Of a stretch of DNA of 64,000 nt, positions 29,101 through 37,005 are shown piece after piece. Under the pieces are notes generated by a model. It saw nothing but the letters and a program-made list of their open reading frames with translations, was not told the origin of the DNA and ran no database searches. Location: the NCBI RefSeq assembly GCF_036959255.1, contig NZ_JAWMTI010000006.1, positions 248,001-312,000 on the forward strand, written 5' to 3'. Made by a program: the position numbers and the translations under genes. How positions within the stretch are numbered: the first letter of the stretch is position 1; every line of letters starts with the position of its first letter. The stretch is from Olivibacter sp036959255 (GTDB taxonomy: Bacteria; Bacteroidota; Bacteroidia; Sphingobacteriales; Sphingobacteriaceae).

Positions 29101-29241
29101 CTGCGCCACAGTCCCTTTTGCGGCAAGGAGCAGAACCAGTAAAACCATACACCAAAATACCGGTATAGGCTTATAAACAGTTAAACGGCCTTTCAGCCGG
29201 TAAGATTCATATAATAACTGATACATGACTGAATTTGACAT
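26149..29241 (-). CDS. SusC/RagA-family TonB-dependent outer-membrane transporter
   Basis: The protein has 1030 residues. It has a longer basic N-terminus before the signal segment (VFWCMVLLVLLLAAKGTVAQQ), so a start further downstream is possible. The carboxypeptidase-regulatory-like domain carries the shared TDGDGNFQLVTGQIFPYNIMV module, the plug reads VVVGYGEQRKADLVGSVAKV and NPNDIETIEVLKDAAAIAIYG, and the barrel ends FGIDLTL. It heads the longest operon here (SusC, SusD, two DoxX, SusC, SusD, sulfatase). Its promoter, with the shared palindrome, lies about 270 bases upstream at 29508-29549. Confidence 0.93.
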   Translation of the reverse strand: MSNSVMYQLLYESYRLKGRLTVYKPIPVFWCMVLLVLLLAAKGTVAQQKALINSKLSGRVIDANNKEPLPGALVKIEAVTNQTQTDGDGNFQLVTGQIFPYNIMVSYLGYISKTLAVNGSPVTIELTPSLNQLEDVVVVGYGEQRKADLVGSVAKVDPSAIKRIPEASFDTQLQGNVAGVQINGGTGIPGSNTFIRVRGATSINSSNDPLYIIDGVFVNNTSLQNIAADRSISPMADINPNDIETIEVLKDAAAIAIYGSRGANGVIIITTKRGNFDEKPKIDLDVSQGVGWAPKKWELTSGPEHAMLVEEYRANEGLAPVFTVDGRGLPENQPTYDRQAILNRTARYQNYNLSIRGGSKNTSYYIGGGFAGQEGIWKTMAFNRGSFKVNIDQKISDKVRVGTSNTLTRSYRQIGRAVGSGGTGALYQASIDIPTYLPIFDDEGKPLRWVNFDNIHSLVTESDNKAYGNHYIGSIYAEIDFLPNLKFRSSFSLDYNLYEEKEYWNTQLLRGIANNGEATNSLTQSDFWINEQTLRYTKSFNNAHNVGILVGTHIQRSKLSNNTSRGTNFPNDSFKLISAAANQTASETWGENTLLSFFSRLEYSYKNRYLLEATIRADGSSKFSPDNRWGYFPAIGGAWKISEEAFLKDNPVWSNLKLRVNYGVAGNQNGINDFAYRGLWTAGAGYPDTGTSELPGIAPLQLANPDLRWEKTSQFNIGIDLGFLQNRIAIEANYYDKYTTDALLEVSVPNYSGFSSYLSNFGEISNKGFEFSVTSFNVQNENFSWSTAFNIAQNKNKIEVLPNPMSFEDRQFLRIEQGVPLYSYWLYNSLGVDPQTGDLILEDVNQDGQITASDRKVVGDAWPNFFGGLTNNFSYKGFDLNFLFTYSFGNHLWNHNRMLGEQGGRLDANRVIFASQLDRWQQPGDITDVPRLALRNYDKQEVSRFFEDASFVRLRNLSLGYTLPKTLSGKWKIERLRLYATATNLLTFTGYTGADPETRIERGENQNIQGYDFASPPTPRTLQFGIDLTL

Positions 29242-29507
29242 AACGGTTCTACTTCCACCATCTTAATGGCAAAAAACACCTTAAAAATTTGACTATTTTA
29301 GATTAATTATGCTGGTGGTAACCAGGCAGCACTAAGAAGAAAAACTCAGCGGATGCTAAAAGCAACAACACGCTCGGTAAAGATGCACTTTAAATAGGTT
29401 ATAACTTAGCGCATGGGCATCACAAACGGATGCATGGAATATCTTACCTAAATTCAGTAATTGGAATGTTTTTTTCATTGCATATGGGCATTAGTTTGTT
29501 GACGACG

Positions 29508-29549
29508 CAAACATACTAGAAAAAAAAATTAATCTACTAATTTAATAGA
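29508..29549 (-). promoter_or_regulatory. Promoter with shared palindromic operator, site C
   Basis: The minus-strand -7 box TATGTTTG (29515 to 29508) lies 17 bases downstream of TCTACTAATTTAATAGA (29533-29549), the same geometry as sites A and B. It is predicted to drive the seven-gene operon starting at 29241. Confidence 0.6.
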
Positions 29550-29718
29550 CTATCAAAACTCAACCCATTTCAAACACAAGTATCTCATTACAAGATATTT
29601 AATAAATATAAAATAGATGTAACAGCCTATTAAACATGTAATATTTATTCCTAAATAAGGTATTAAATATGCCTTTTTCAGTTAATTGTTGTCATCCCCC
29701 ATTCATGCAACGAAAAAA

Positions 29719-29735
29719 ACTACTAAATTTGTAGT
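29719..29735 (+). promoter_or_regulatory. Shared palindromic operator, site D
   Basis: ACTACTAAATTTGTAGT has perfect outer arms ACTAC/GTAGT around an AAATTT core. It lies 153 bases upstream of the plus-strand sulfatase. The -7 match in register is poor (GATGTTTA at 29751-29758). A better box one base off consensus, GATGTTTG, is at 29809-29816, so the promoter linked to this site is uncertain. Confidence 0.5.
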
Positions 29736-29887
29736 CTTAAATAAAAACATGATGTTTATTATCCGGAAACAGCGCCTTATTTACTGGAATTTCTACCATT
29801 TTCTAAATGATGTTTGTACAATATTTATTACTGCTGATCATAGATTCTTGTAAAATTTAAAGTCATCCCGTTTAAACAAATCTTATC

Positions 29888-31276
29888 ATGAACTACGTCC
29901 TCCTTTTTACAATTGTATTTTTGACATCTTTTAACTGCAATCGATCTTTTGCCCAACAAAAAAAGTTTAATGTCGTATTTGTCCTGGCAGATGATCTGGG
30001 CTATGGTGACCTTGGCATTTATGGGCAAAAATGGATACAGACACCGAATTTAGATACCTTGGCTAGTGAGGGGATGTTGTTTACAGACTTCTATGCCGGT
30101 GCACCTGTATGTTCTCCTTCAAGAAGTGTTCTGTTAACCGGTTTACATACCGGCCACACCACCATCCGCGGAAATGCAACCATCAAAGGTGGCAAGGCCG
30201 GAAGAAAAGGCGCACAAACCGTACACCGTGCAAACTTAAATCAACAGGATCTTACTATTGGGAATATAATGCAACAAGCAGGCTATCAAACTGCGTTAAT
30301 AGGCAAGTGGCATCTGGATGGGTACGATACTTCAGCCACCCCTTTACATCGGGGTTTTAATCAGTTTAGTGGTTGGCTTATCAGTTATCCTGAAACTTAC
30401 GCCAGTACTTACTGGCCGGAAAAACGCTATGTCAATGGAACGGTTGTAGCCATTCCTCAAAACCAGCAAGATAAAAAAGGATATTACGAAACCAATCTTT
30501 GTACCGATGAAGCTCTTGCCTTTCTTAATGAGCAAAAGGGAAGCACAAAACCGTTCTTCCTGATGGTAAACTACAACAACCCACACTCTCCTTTAGCCGT
30601 ACCGAACACACAAAAATATGACAATAAAAACTGGTCTCATGATTTAAAGACTTATGCATCCATGGTCGACATATTGGATCAATCGGTAGGTAGGATAAAG
30701 AAACAGTTGATAGCAAACGGTCTGGATAAAAACACCCTCTTGATATTTTGTTCCGATAATGGCCCCCGATCAGAGCACACAGATCAACTAAGCGCCGTAG
30801 CCGATTTCTTTGACTCTAACGGTCCACTCACCGGCTATAAACGCGACCTGTATGAGGGAGGTATTCGTGTACCTTTTATTGCATGGGCACCCGGCTATGT
30901 AAAGGCAGGCTCGATAAATAAGGTTCCCGCTTATTTTGCAGACATCCTACCAACTTTGGCAGCTATTGCGCAATCAACGGCCGAATATAAAACTGACGGG
31001 CAGTCGCTCCTTTCGGAGATAAGAGGAACAGGGAAGCTGACTGATCGTTTCCTTTATTGGGAGTTCTTTGAAAAAGGGTTTGAGCAGGCCGCACGGTACG
31101 GACAATGGAAAGCCATTAAAAAAGATAACAAAATTGCCTTATATGATCTAAACCGGGATATAGCCGAGCAGCGAGATGAAGCAGCAAATCATCCCGAGCT
31201 GGTCAATCAGTTTCAGCATTTTCTGGATACATGCAGAACAGCTTCTCCTTATTGGCCAACGGAGACGGAATTTTAA
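29888..31276 (+). CDS. Arylsulfatase-family exported sulfatase
   Basis: The protein has 462 residues. A signal peptide (residues 1-23, ending RSFAQQ) is followed by LADD (Asp34-Asp35), the catalytic CSPSR with Cys75 as formylglycine precursor, GKWHLDG, HNP-type NNPHSPLAVP, and CSDNGP for the metal site. The middle and C-terminal parts match arylsulfatase A-like enzymes that hydrolyse O-sulfate esters. It stands alone on the plus strand, divergent from the SusC at 29241, with its own copy of the shared palindrome. Export to the periplasm is likely. The substrate subfamily is uncertain. Confidence 0.88.
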   Translation: MNYVLLFTIVFLTSFNCNRSFAQQKKFNVVFVLADDLGYGDLGIYGQKWIQTPNLDTLASEGMLFTDFYAGAPVCSPSRSVLLTGLHTGHTTIRGNATIKGGKAGRKGAQTVHRANLNQQDLTIGNIMQQAGYQTALIGKWHLDGYDTSATPLHRGFNQFSGWLISYPETYASTYWPEKRYVNGTVVAIPQNQQDKKGYYETNLCTDEALAFLNEQKGSTKPFFLMVNYNNPHSPLAVPNTQKYDNKNWSHDLKTYASMVDILDQSVGRIKKQLIANGLDKNTLLIFCSDNGPRSEHTDQLSAVADFFDSNGPLTGYKRDLYEGGIRVPFIAWAPGYVKAGSINKVPAYFADILPTLAAIAQSTAEYKTDGQSLLSEIRGTGKLTDRFLYWEFFEKGFEQAARYGQWKAIKKDNKIALYDLNRDIAEQRDEAANHPELVNQFQHFLDTCRTASPYWPTETEF

Positions 31277-31333
31277 ATACCTCCCCCTTTGCTTTTCTGA
31301 AAAAATCGCAAAAAAATAGTAGGGCTAGATCCA

Positions 31334-31411
31334 CCCCATGTGATTTCACCACTCGCAACGCACAACCGGCAACGCACAACTCTACTCAACTACTTAACCA
31401 CTCAACTATTA
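31334..31411 (+). repeat. Dispersed non-coding repeat, copy 1
   Basis: This stretch downstream of the sulfatase contains TGTGATTTCACCAC, then GGCAACGCACAAC, then CTCAACTACTTAACCACTC. The same ordered pieces recur at 45886-45975 (TGTGATTTCATCAC, GGCAACGCACAAC, AAACTACTTAACTACTC). The first piece is a small inverted repeat. Both copies lie at the 3' end of a gene. Confidence 0.55.
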
Positions 31412-31535
31412 GCGATTCAACCGCAACCCGTTCATGAACCATACAGCAACAGATATTAGGGCTTTCTGGAAATAAAACTTATACCCACAGGGTTCGATAT
31501 TTGTACCAATGGTTAATCGTTTAAAAAAAAACAAC

Positions 31536-32327
31536 ATGAGCAAGACTATTTTAATTACAGGAGCAGCAAGCGGTTTCGGAAAAATTGCAGCGTTTGAACT
31601 GGCAAAAAAGGGCCATAAAGTGATTGCTACTACACAGATATATCCGCAGATGAGCGATTTGATAAGGGAGGCGAAAGAGCAAGGAATAGATGTTGTAGTT
31701 GACAAACTCGATGTGACTAACACGCGTGATATTGACTATATCCACAAAAAGTACGACATCGATATTTTAATCAGTAATGCAGGCATCATGGAAGGTGGGC
31801 CGATTGCAGAACAGCCTATGGAGCTTATCCGTTCTATGTTTGAAGTAAACGTCTTTGGCGGCCTGCAGTTAGCACAAGGGTTCATAAAAAAATTTATTGA
31901 CCAAAAAAAATCAGGTAAAATCGTATTTACTACTTCTATGGGTGGCTTATGGACGGTTCCTTATGTTGCCGCTTATTGTGCCTCAAAACATGCAATGGAA
32001 TCAATTGCGGAAGGTTTAAAAACAGAATTAGCAGCGTTCAATATCAAAATAGCGACCTGTAATCCCGGAGTTTTCGGTACCGGATTTAACGACCGGGGTG
32101 TTGATAGTATATTTCGCTGGTACAATCCCACAATTAATTTTACACCTCCATCTGTGTTCGAAGACACGGCAGAATCTTTGGCAAACCAATTGGATCCACA
32201 ATCCATGGCAGATTGCATTGTAGATGTAGCATTAGATGAGAATTCCAATTTCAGAAATGTGCATCCGAAAGAAACCGAAGACTTCGTAAAACAGCTACAG
32301 GTAGACGCCTGGACAGCAAAAAGCTAA
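31536..32327 (+). CDS. Short-chain dehydrogenase/reductase
   Basis: The product has 263 residues from the ATG at 31536 (MSKTILITGAASG); an in-frame ATG nine codons earlier has no better ribosome site. It is a classical SDR: cofactor motif TGAASGFG (residues 7-14), NAG at the end of strand 4, and a catalytic Ser with YCASK. It reduces or oxidises a carbonyl or alcohol with NAD(P)H, substrate unknown. It is followed after 10 bases by a GlcG-like gene and then an AraC regulator, all on the plus strand, so the three are probably co-transcribed. Confidence 0.87.
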   Translation: MSKTILITGAASGFGKIAAFELAKKGHKVIATTQIYPQMSDLIREAKEQGIDVVVDKLDVTNTRDIDYIHKKYDIDILISNAGIMEGGPIAEQPMELIRSMFEVNVFGGLQLAQGFIKKFIDQKKSGKIVFTTSMGGLWTVPYVAAYCASKHAMESIAEGLKTELAAFNIKIATCNPGVFGTGFNDRGVDSIFRWYNPTINFTPPSVFEDTAESLANQLDPQSMADCIVDVALDENSNFRNVHPKETEDFVKQLQVDAWTAKS

Positions 32328-32337
32328 GGGGAACAAG

Positions 32338-32742
32338 ATGATGAATATTACTTACAGTGAAGCCATGAAGGCTCTAGAAGCTGCAAAAGAAAAAGCCACG
32401 CAATTAACTATTCCCGTAAGCCTTGCGATCGTGGATGCGGGCGGTCACCTGGTTTCCTTTGCCCGATTGGACAGTGTTTACGGTGTAATTGACTTTGCCA
32501 TAAAAAAAGCGAGAACAGCGGTTATGTTCGGCTTGGACAGTGATGCTATGGGTACAATCGTTACCGGTGCCGGCGGCCATGGGTATGGAATGCTCAACTC
32601 CAACAACGGATTATTGACTGTAGCAGGTGGCGTTGCCCTAAAAAACAAAGACGGTGTACTTATCGGCGCTATCGCCTCTTCAGGTGGCACACCCGAGCAG
32701 GATAAGGAAATTGCACTAGCAGGTGCAAAAGCCATCTTATAA
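32338..32742 (+). CDS. GlcG/HbpS-family small protein
   Basis: The protein has 134 residues, the normal length of the family. Conserved segments are the central VDAGGHLVSFARLDS, AIKKARTAVMFG, the glycine-rich GGVALKNKDGVLIGAIASSGGTPEQDKEIA and the terminal AGAKAIL. Members include heme-binding HbpS and GlcG, and most have no defined role. It lies between an SDR and an AraC regulator, a frequent context for this family, where it may act as an accessory binding protein. It has no signal peptide, so it is cytoplasmic. Confidence 0.85.
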   Translation: MMNITYSEAMKALEAAKEKATQLTIPVSLAIVDAGGHLVSFARLDSVYGVIDFAIKKARTAVMFGLDSDAMGTIVTGAGGHGYGMLNSNNGLLTVAGGVALKNKDGVLIGAIASSGGTPEQDKEIALAGAKAIL

Positions 32743-32761
32743 AATTTCAGATATTTGCTTT

Positions 32762-33565
32762 ATGGATGATGTTATTGAAGTACTGTTTGATAAATTAGTG
32801 TATTCCTGCTATTTTGAAAAGCAAAGAGCACATGAGCAATTTATAGGTGAGCACTTTTTGGGTTTCCAGATTTGTGGAGAGACACACACGCAGTATGCCG
32901 GTGGTAGTAAGGAGATGAGCGCCAATATGGTGGTGCTGGCTAAACGAAACCAGTTGATCCGGACAACCAAATACCCATCCAAGGAAGGCGAATATCAATT
33001 TGTTTCTATCATTCTCGATCAAGCCGCATTAAAGCAGTATGCGCTGGAACATAAAATTGTCATTGATAAGCCTTGTACAGACGCGAAGGTGATTTTCTTT
33101 GAACCGGATATTTTTTTCAAAAGTTTCTTCCTTTCGTTGATTCCCTATATTGATAAGGCAAAGAAGGCGACGCCGAAACTAGCGGATCTCAAAATCCGGG
33201 AGGCCATTGAATTGTTGTTGCAAAGTAACCCGGATTTTAAATATCTATTGTTTGACTTTACCGAGCCGTATAAGATCGACCTGGAAGAGTTTATGCATCA
33301 GAACTATATGTTCAATGTACCCATCGCGTCTTTTGCAAAATTAACCGCACGTAGCCTTTCAGCATTTAAGCGGGATTTTGAGAAGATATTTAAAACATCG
33401 CCGAGGCAATGGTTGCGCAATAGACGCTTAGACGAAGCATACTATTTAATCAAGCATAAGAAGAAAAAGCCCACCGACATCTATCTGGAGTTGGGATTTG
33501 AAAACCTGTCACATTTTTATTCCTCGTTCAAACATAAATTCGGCATGACCACTTCAGAAATTTAA
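32762..33565 (+). CDS. AraC-family transcriptional regulator
   Basis: The product has 267 residues from the ATG at 32762 (MDDVIEVLFD), which avoids overlap with the GlcG-like gene; an upstream in-frame ATG at 32723 is less likely. The C-terminal 100 residues form the double helix-turn-helix (IASFAKLTARSLSAFKRDFEKIFKTSPRQWLRNRRLDEAYYLI, then IYLELGFENLSHFYSSFKHKFGMT). The N-terminal part is a cupin-like sensor domain typical of Bacteroidota AraC proteins. It probably controls the SDR-GlcG pair upstream. Confidence 0.88.
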   Translation: MDDVIEVLFDKLVYSCYFEKQRAHEQFIGEHFLGFQICGETHTQYAGGSKEMSANMVVLAKRNQLIRTTKYPSKEGEYQFVSIILDQAALKQYALEHKIVIDKPCTDAKVIFFEPDIFFKSFFLSLIPYIDKAKKATPKLADLKIREAIELLLQSNPDFKYLLFDFTEPYKIDLEEFMHQNYMFNVPIASFAKLTARSLSAFKRDFEKIFKTSPRQWLRNRRLDEAYYLIKHKKKKPTDIYLELGFENLSHFYSSFKHKFGMTTSEI

Positions 33566-33581
33566 CCAATAAGTCAAAGGA

Positions 33582-33616
33582 TATAGCACTTGCTACACCT
33601 GGGCAGCAAGTCTATA
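33582..33616. terminator. Hairpin between converging genes
   Basis: ACTTGCT pairs with AGCAAGT across a 10-base loop, with TATA flanks extending the stem. It lies between the convergent AraC and esterase genes. No U-run follows, so terminator function is only likely from position. Confidence 0.35.
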
Positions 33617-33680
33617 ACACAACATTCTATCGCTTCAGATAAAGCACGGGCACTGCATAAATGCAGAAAATTCCGTTGCA

Positions 33681-34538
33681 TTATTTCTGTTTAGCAAAAA
33701 AACTCCAGATATAATCATTGATATCAAGTTCTTTGGATGTCAGCCCTATAGGTAATCCTATATTAAAGTCATCGGCACCTGGCCAGGTATGCCCACCATT
33801 CTCAATAGAAATCAGCACAACGGATTTTTTACCGAAAGAGGATTCCAGAATCTCGACTATTGTACTGTCACTTGCAATCTCATCGATTTTTGTGGCATTC
33901 TCGTTCGTAAACGTATTCTCTTTCCAGTAATTGTAGGAATTAAGTGCGGAGTAGTAGTGACCATCTTTCCCGTCATAATTTACCACCTTATCGGCCGTAC
34001 CATGAACCATGAGTACACCAACTTCCTTTCTGTTGTTATTATGATAATAAGCAATCGAATCAGGCAAGGAGGCGCCTACACTTGCAACAGCCAAAAACCG
34101 ATGGGATAATTCGGCAGCGATTCGATGGCAGAAAAAACCTCCCCGTGACAGGCCAGTTGCAAAAACCCTATTGCCATCTATTTTGTAATCCTTTTCGATT
34201 TGGTGTAATAGAATTTCCGTAAAACCGATATCATCTGTACCGTTTTTGTAAGACATTCCAAAACCGACGTTCCAATCTTCATTGATCCCCTTTGGGTAAA
34301 CTACGATAAACCCATATTTATCGGCAGTTTGGTTAAATCGTGTATAAAGCATCTGTTCAGCAGGCGTCATCCCTCCTCCATGAAAATTAAAAACTACCGG
34401 ATAACGTTTTTCAGCATCGTATCCTTTCGGAATATATACAATGTACTTTCTTTTGATCCCATCGTGCTGAATTGATTTCGTTTGAGCAAAAATTGAAATG
34501 CATACGAACAGAAGAATAATAGTTAATAGGTTTCTCAT
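33681..34538 (-). CDS. Exported esterase of the PHB-depolymerase/LpqC type
   Basis: The protein has 285 residues. A signal peptide (residues 1-19, ending SIFAQ) is followed by an alpha/beta-hydrolase domain: oxyanion segment FNFHGGGMTPAEQ (about 50-62), nucleophile motif GLSRG with Ser131, acid-loop GTADKVVNYDG, and the family signature GGHTWPG containing the catalytic His. Relatives are polyhydroxybutyrate depolymerases, feruloyl esterases and LpqC-like lipoproteins. It lies 5 bases after a small membrane protein and belongs to the ECF sigma operon. The natural ester is unknown, and no polysaccharide-binding module is present. Confidence 0.82.
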   Translation of the reverse strand: MRNLLTIILLFVCISIFAQTKSIQHDGIKRKYIVYIPKGYDAEKRYPVVFNFHGGGMTPAEQMLYTRFNQTADKYGFIVVYPKGINEDWNVGFGMSYKNGTDDIGFTEILLHQIEKDYKIDGNRVFATGLSRGGFFCHRIAAELSHRFLAVASVGASLPDSIAYYHNNNRKEVGVLMVHGTADKVVNYDGKDGHYYSALNSYNYWKENTFTNENATKIDEIASDSTIVEILESSFGKKSVVLISIENGGHTWPGADDFNIGLPIGLTSKELDINDYIWSFFAKQK

Positions 34539-34543
34539 GTTTT

Positions 34544-35137
34544 TTAATGATTGATATTAGTGAAAATCTTTTCTGTTTTGGATAATAGTTCTTTGTTTTT
34601 TTCGCTGATTTTCTTATCACCAATGGGTTTTAAAACCTTCCAAACAACCACTATAAGGATCAGCAGCGAAGACAAGGCCATCAAAAAATATTCAGGTGAA
34701 TGAAGAAGGTCATTTAAAAAGTGAAAAAATAAAGAAATCATAAAAAGGCTTGTACAAGCACAAGTTATAAGCACCTGCTTGCCTGCTCTTTTGCTTTCAT
34801 TAATGCTTAAGTTTTTGATGAAATCAAGATTGCTCAACAAATATTCTTTTTTTTGTCTGGTAATGTGCTTCCATGAATTGCTGAATAAATAAATGGATGT
34901 AAAAAGAAGAATGAATTCAGAAATACTTTTATAGATGTTATTCAAGTTGTCTGTATATATTACATACCCAATAACCACTAGCGAAAACAAGATTACCAAT
35001 ATGTACCATACCAAAATCCGGTTTCTCTTTTGCTTTCTCAAATGGGCAATCTCATCCTGTACTTCAGTAAAATCCGGAACTAAGTCCCTATCTACAGAAA
35101 GCCATGTATTTTTTAGCTGTTCAAAACTATCATTCAT
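34544..35137 (-). CDS. Membrane protein encoded with ECF sigma factor (possible anti-sigma factor)
   Basis: The protein has 197 residues. About 45 cytosolic N-terminal residues (including DLVPDFTEVQDEIAHLRKQKRNR) are followed by four hydrophobic segments between about 45 and 180. It overlaps the sigma factor gene by 8 bases, which signals translational coupling. Genes in this position often encode the membrane anti-sigma factor. The N-terminus could serve as a sigma-binding region, but no zinc-binding HxxxCxxC motif is present. I do not recognise a named family. Confidence 0.7.
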   Translation of the reverse strand: MNDSFEQLKNTWLSVDRDLVPDFTEVQDEIAHLRKQKRNRILVWYILVILFSLVVIGYVIYTDNLNNIYKSISEFILLFTSIYLFSNSWKHITRQKKEYLLSNLDFIKNLSINESKRAGKQVLITCACTSLFMISLFFHFLNDLLHSPEYFLMALSSLLILIVVVWKVLKPIGDKKISEKNKELLSKTEKIFTNINH

Positions 35138-35603
35138 ACTTTTTCATTTTTATTGACAAAACTTCTTTTATCCTATGGATCCGAACCCTTACATTGGCAT
35201 GGCTGAGTCCCACAATTCCGGCTATTTTATCCTGATTAACATCTTCAAGGTAGAGGCCGATAATAATACGGTCCAGTTCTGCAAGTTCATTGATACACTG
35301 CCTTAATTTTTGGTAGCGCCCCTCCTCTATAGCTGTTTCTTTGTATTCAATCTTCGAAAAATCGAAATCAGGAACCCGTTCGTTTCTTCTTTCATTAGCT
35401 AACTGCCGCAAACACTTGTTGGTAGCAATCCGATATATCCAGCCCGGAATATTTTCCGTGTTTTTTATGGATCCCAAATATTCAAACACGACAATAAAGG
35501 TTTCTTGTGTTATATCTTTGGCTTTATCAATATCATTAAAGTACCCAAGACAGACCCTGAATATTTTTGGAGAATACGTTTTGTATATACTTTCGAAATC
35601 CAT
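35130..35603 (-). CDS. ECF-type RNA polymerase sigma factor
   Basis: The protein has 157 residues. Region 2 (about 1-75) includes DKAKDITQETFIVVFEYL and IPGWIYRIATNKCLRQL. Region 4 (about 100-155) includes LAELDRIIIGLYLEDVNQDKIAGIVGLSHANVRVRIHRIKEVL. It heads a three-gene operon with a membrane protein and an exported esterase. It is the only sigma factor in the window and is not linked to any SusC STN domain, so it probably answers an envelope or intracellular signal rather than SusC occupancy. Confidence 0.9.
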   Translation of the reverse strand: MDFESIYKTYSPKIFRVCLGYFNDIDKAKDITQETFIVVFEYLGSIKNTENIPGWIYRIATNKCLRQLANERRNERVPDFDFSKIEYKETAIEEGRYQKLRQCINELAELDRIIIGLYLEDVNQDKIAGIVGLSHANVRVRIHRIKEVLSIKMKKYE

Positions 35604-35834
35604 GTACTGTCTTAATACATATGTTGAGGAAATGTTACATGCTTTCTAAAAAAAATCGTAAAACTTCCGTAAATACAATGGCAGTATCCCAGTAAATACC
35701 TCTTAGCATAAGCGCAAAAATCAACATGAGGGGTACAGCTTTAAACAGCCTCAGGGTTTTGCCCCTTCCATTTTTAAGGTGGTGCAACTAAATATTGAAT
35801 TCAAGACACGGGTGGCAGCCTGAATAATGAAAGC

Positions 35835-35851
35835 AAGGTGTCTTTCACCTT
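35835..35851 (-). terminator. Likely terminator after HxlR gene
   Basis: On the minus strand AAGGTG-AAAGA-CACCTT, followed by GCTTTC, lies a few bases after the HxlR stop codon. The stem is short and the U-run imperfect. Confidence 0.45.
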
Positions 35852-35854
35852 ATA

Positions 35855-36220
35855 TCAATTATCGTCAGATGTAATTTTCCTTTTATGCTGTGCGCCCCAT
35901 TGAGCTAAAGCAGTAATGATATCTTTTAATGACTGACTGTATTCGGTGGGTACATATTCCACAACAACCGGCGTTTGATCGGCATATACATTTCTTTCAA
36001 CTAAAAGATTTACTTCCAGTTTTTTCAATTCGCTTGACAGCATTTTTGCGGAAATACCCTTTAAAGTACGCTGTATATCGTTGAACCTGGTATGTCCCCC
36101 TAAAATTGCAATCATCACCCTTATTGTCCACCTGCCGCCGAGAACATATAAAGCATCTTCGGTTGATGACAAACGATTCTTGCACTGTATCTGTGAATAT
36201 TCCAATTTATTTACCGCCAT
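35855..36220 (-). CDS. HxlR-family winged-helix transcriptional regulator
   Basis: The product has 121 residues from the ATG at 36220 (MAVNKLEYSQIQ), chosen over a TTG at 36241. It is a typical HxlR/YodB protein: ALYVLGGRWTIRVMIAILGGHTRFNDIQRTLKGISAKMLSSELKKLE, a wing (NVYADQTPVVVEYVPTEY) and a terminal AQWGAQH. HxlR proteins respond to electrophiles or quinones, often through one N-terminal cysteine, and this protein has a Cys at about residue 13. It is divergent from an azoreductase gene with nested inverted repeats between them, so local repression of the azoreductase-quinone reductase pair is likely. Confidence 0.9.
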   Translation of the reverse strand: MAVNKLEYSQIQCKNRLSSTEDALYVLGGRWTIRVMIAILGGHTRFNDIQRTLKGISAKMLSSELKKLEVNLLVERNVYADQTPVVVEYVPTEYSQSLKDIITALAQWGAQHKRKITSDDN

Positions 36221-36241
36221 TCCCTTTTTTTCTTTTAGCAA

Positions 36242-36310
36242 CTAACCCAAAAGTTACTACTTACTTTAATGTAACTACTATAATTTGGTTAGCTAATATA
36301 GCTAATTTTG
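36242..36310 (+). promoter_or_regulatory. HxlR-azoreductase divergent operator and promoter
   Basis: Nested inverted repeats flank the centre: CTAACC (36242-36247) with GGTTAG (36287-36292), and GTTAC (36253-36257) with GTAAC (36271-36275). A perfect TAnnTTTG box (TAATTTTG, 36303-36310) lies 30 bases before the azoreductase ATG. The layout fits HxlR repression of the divergent gene. Confidence 0.5.
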
Positions 36311-36339
36311 CAATACCCTGTTTTAAGAGAGGTAAAGAA

Positions 36340-36939
36340 ATGAAAAAAATATTGCACATAATTTCAAGTCCGAAAAAAGCTAATTCCGCAAGTAGAATGC
36401 TGGGAAAAAAAGTGGCTGAAAAATTAAAGGAAAAATTTCAGCATGTGGAAATTAAGGAATACGATCTCAATACAATTCCGCATTTAAACGAATCCCATAT
36501 AAATGCCTTCTTTACATCTACTGAAAACCGAACAGATGAGCAGCAACGTGAAATAGCCACTTCTGATCGGGCCATCACTGATCTCACCGCAGCTGATATT
36601 TTAATAGTTGAAGCACCGATGTATAACTGGAATATCCCTTCAACATTGAAAGCGTACTTTGATCAGATCGCCAGGCCCGGGCTCACATTCCGTTATACCG
36701 GAAAAGGAGCTTTACCGGAAGGATTACTGAAAGACAAAACTGCTTATATAGTGACTTCATCCGGTGGAATATATACGGACGGCGAATTGAAGGCCTTCGA
36801 TTTTACGACCAATTATGTTCGGTTTTTCCTTGAGCTTATGGGAATTGAAGTTGCCAATGTTTTCAGAGCAGACGCCCAGGCAATACTGGGACCGGAAGAT
36901 GCTATACGGAAAGGAATTGAAAGTATTGTTATAGAATAA
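36340..36939 (+). CDS. FMN-dependent NADH-azoreductase (AzoR-like)
   Basis: The product has 199 residues, the standard AzoR length, starting at the ATG at 36340 (MKKILHIISSPK) after the purine-rich GAGAGG. It is a flavodoxin-like fold: phosphate loop ISSPKKANSASRMLG, FMN-contact PMYNWNIPSTLKAYFDQIARPGLTF, TSSGGIY. Such enzymes reduce quinones and azo compounds with NADH through FMN. It is divergent from HxlR and 66 bases upstream of a QorB-like gene, forming a quinone and electrophile detoxification unit. It could in principle also supply reduced flavin, but that is speculation. Confidence 0.9.
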   Translation: MKKILHIISSPKKANSASRMLGKKVAEKLKEKFQHVEIKEYDLNTIPHLNESHINAFFTSTENRTDEQQREIATSDRAITDLTAADILIVEAPMYNWNIPSTLKAYFDQIARPGLTFRYTGKGALPEGLLKDKTAYIVTSSGGIYTDGELKAFDFTTNYVRFFLELMGIEVANVFRADAQAILGPEDAIRKGIESIVIE

Positions 36940-37005
36940 ACAATCTATGAACACAAAACTCAAAAAAATACAAAAAGGGATTATTAAAACTTAAAGGACA
37001 AAAAT

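Larger units (their letters stand above)
29242..29887. other. 646-base divergent intergenic region
   Basis: No gene is supported. The region separates the minus-strand SusC at 29241 from the plus-strand sulfatase at 29888. It holds two copies of the shared palindrome, site C facing left (29508-29549) and site D facing right (29719-29735), with very AT-rich sequence around both. Confidence 0.65.
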
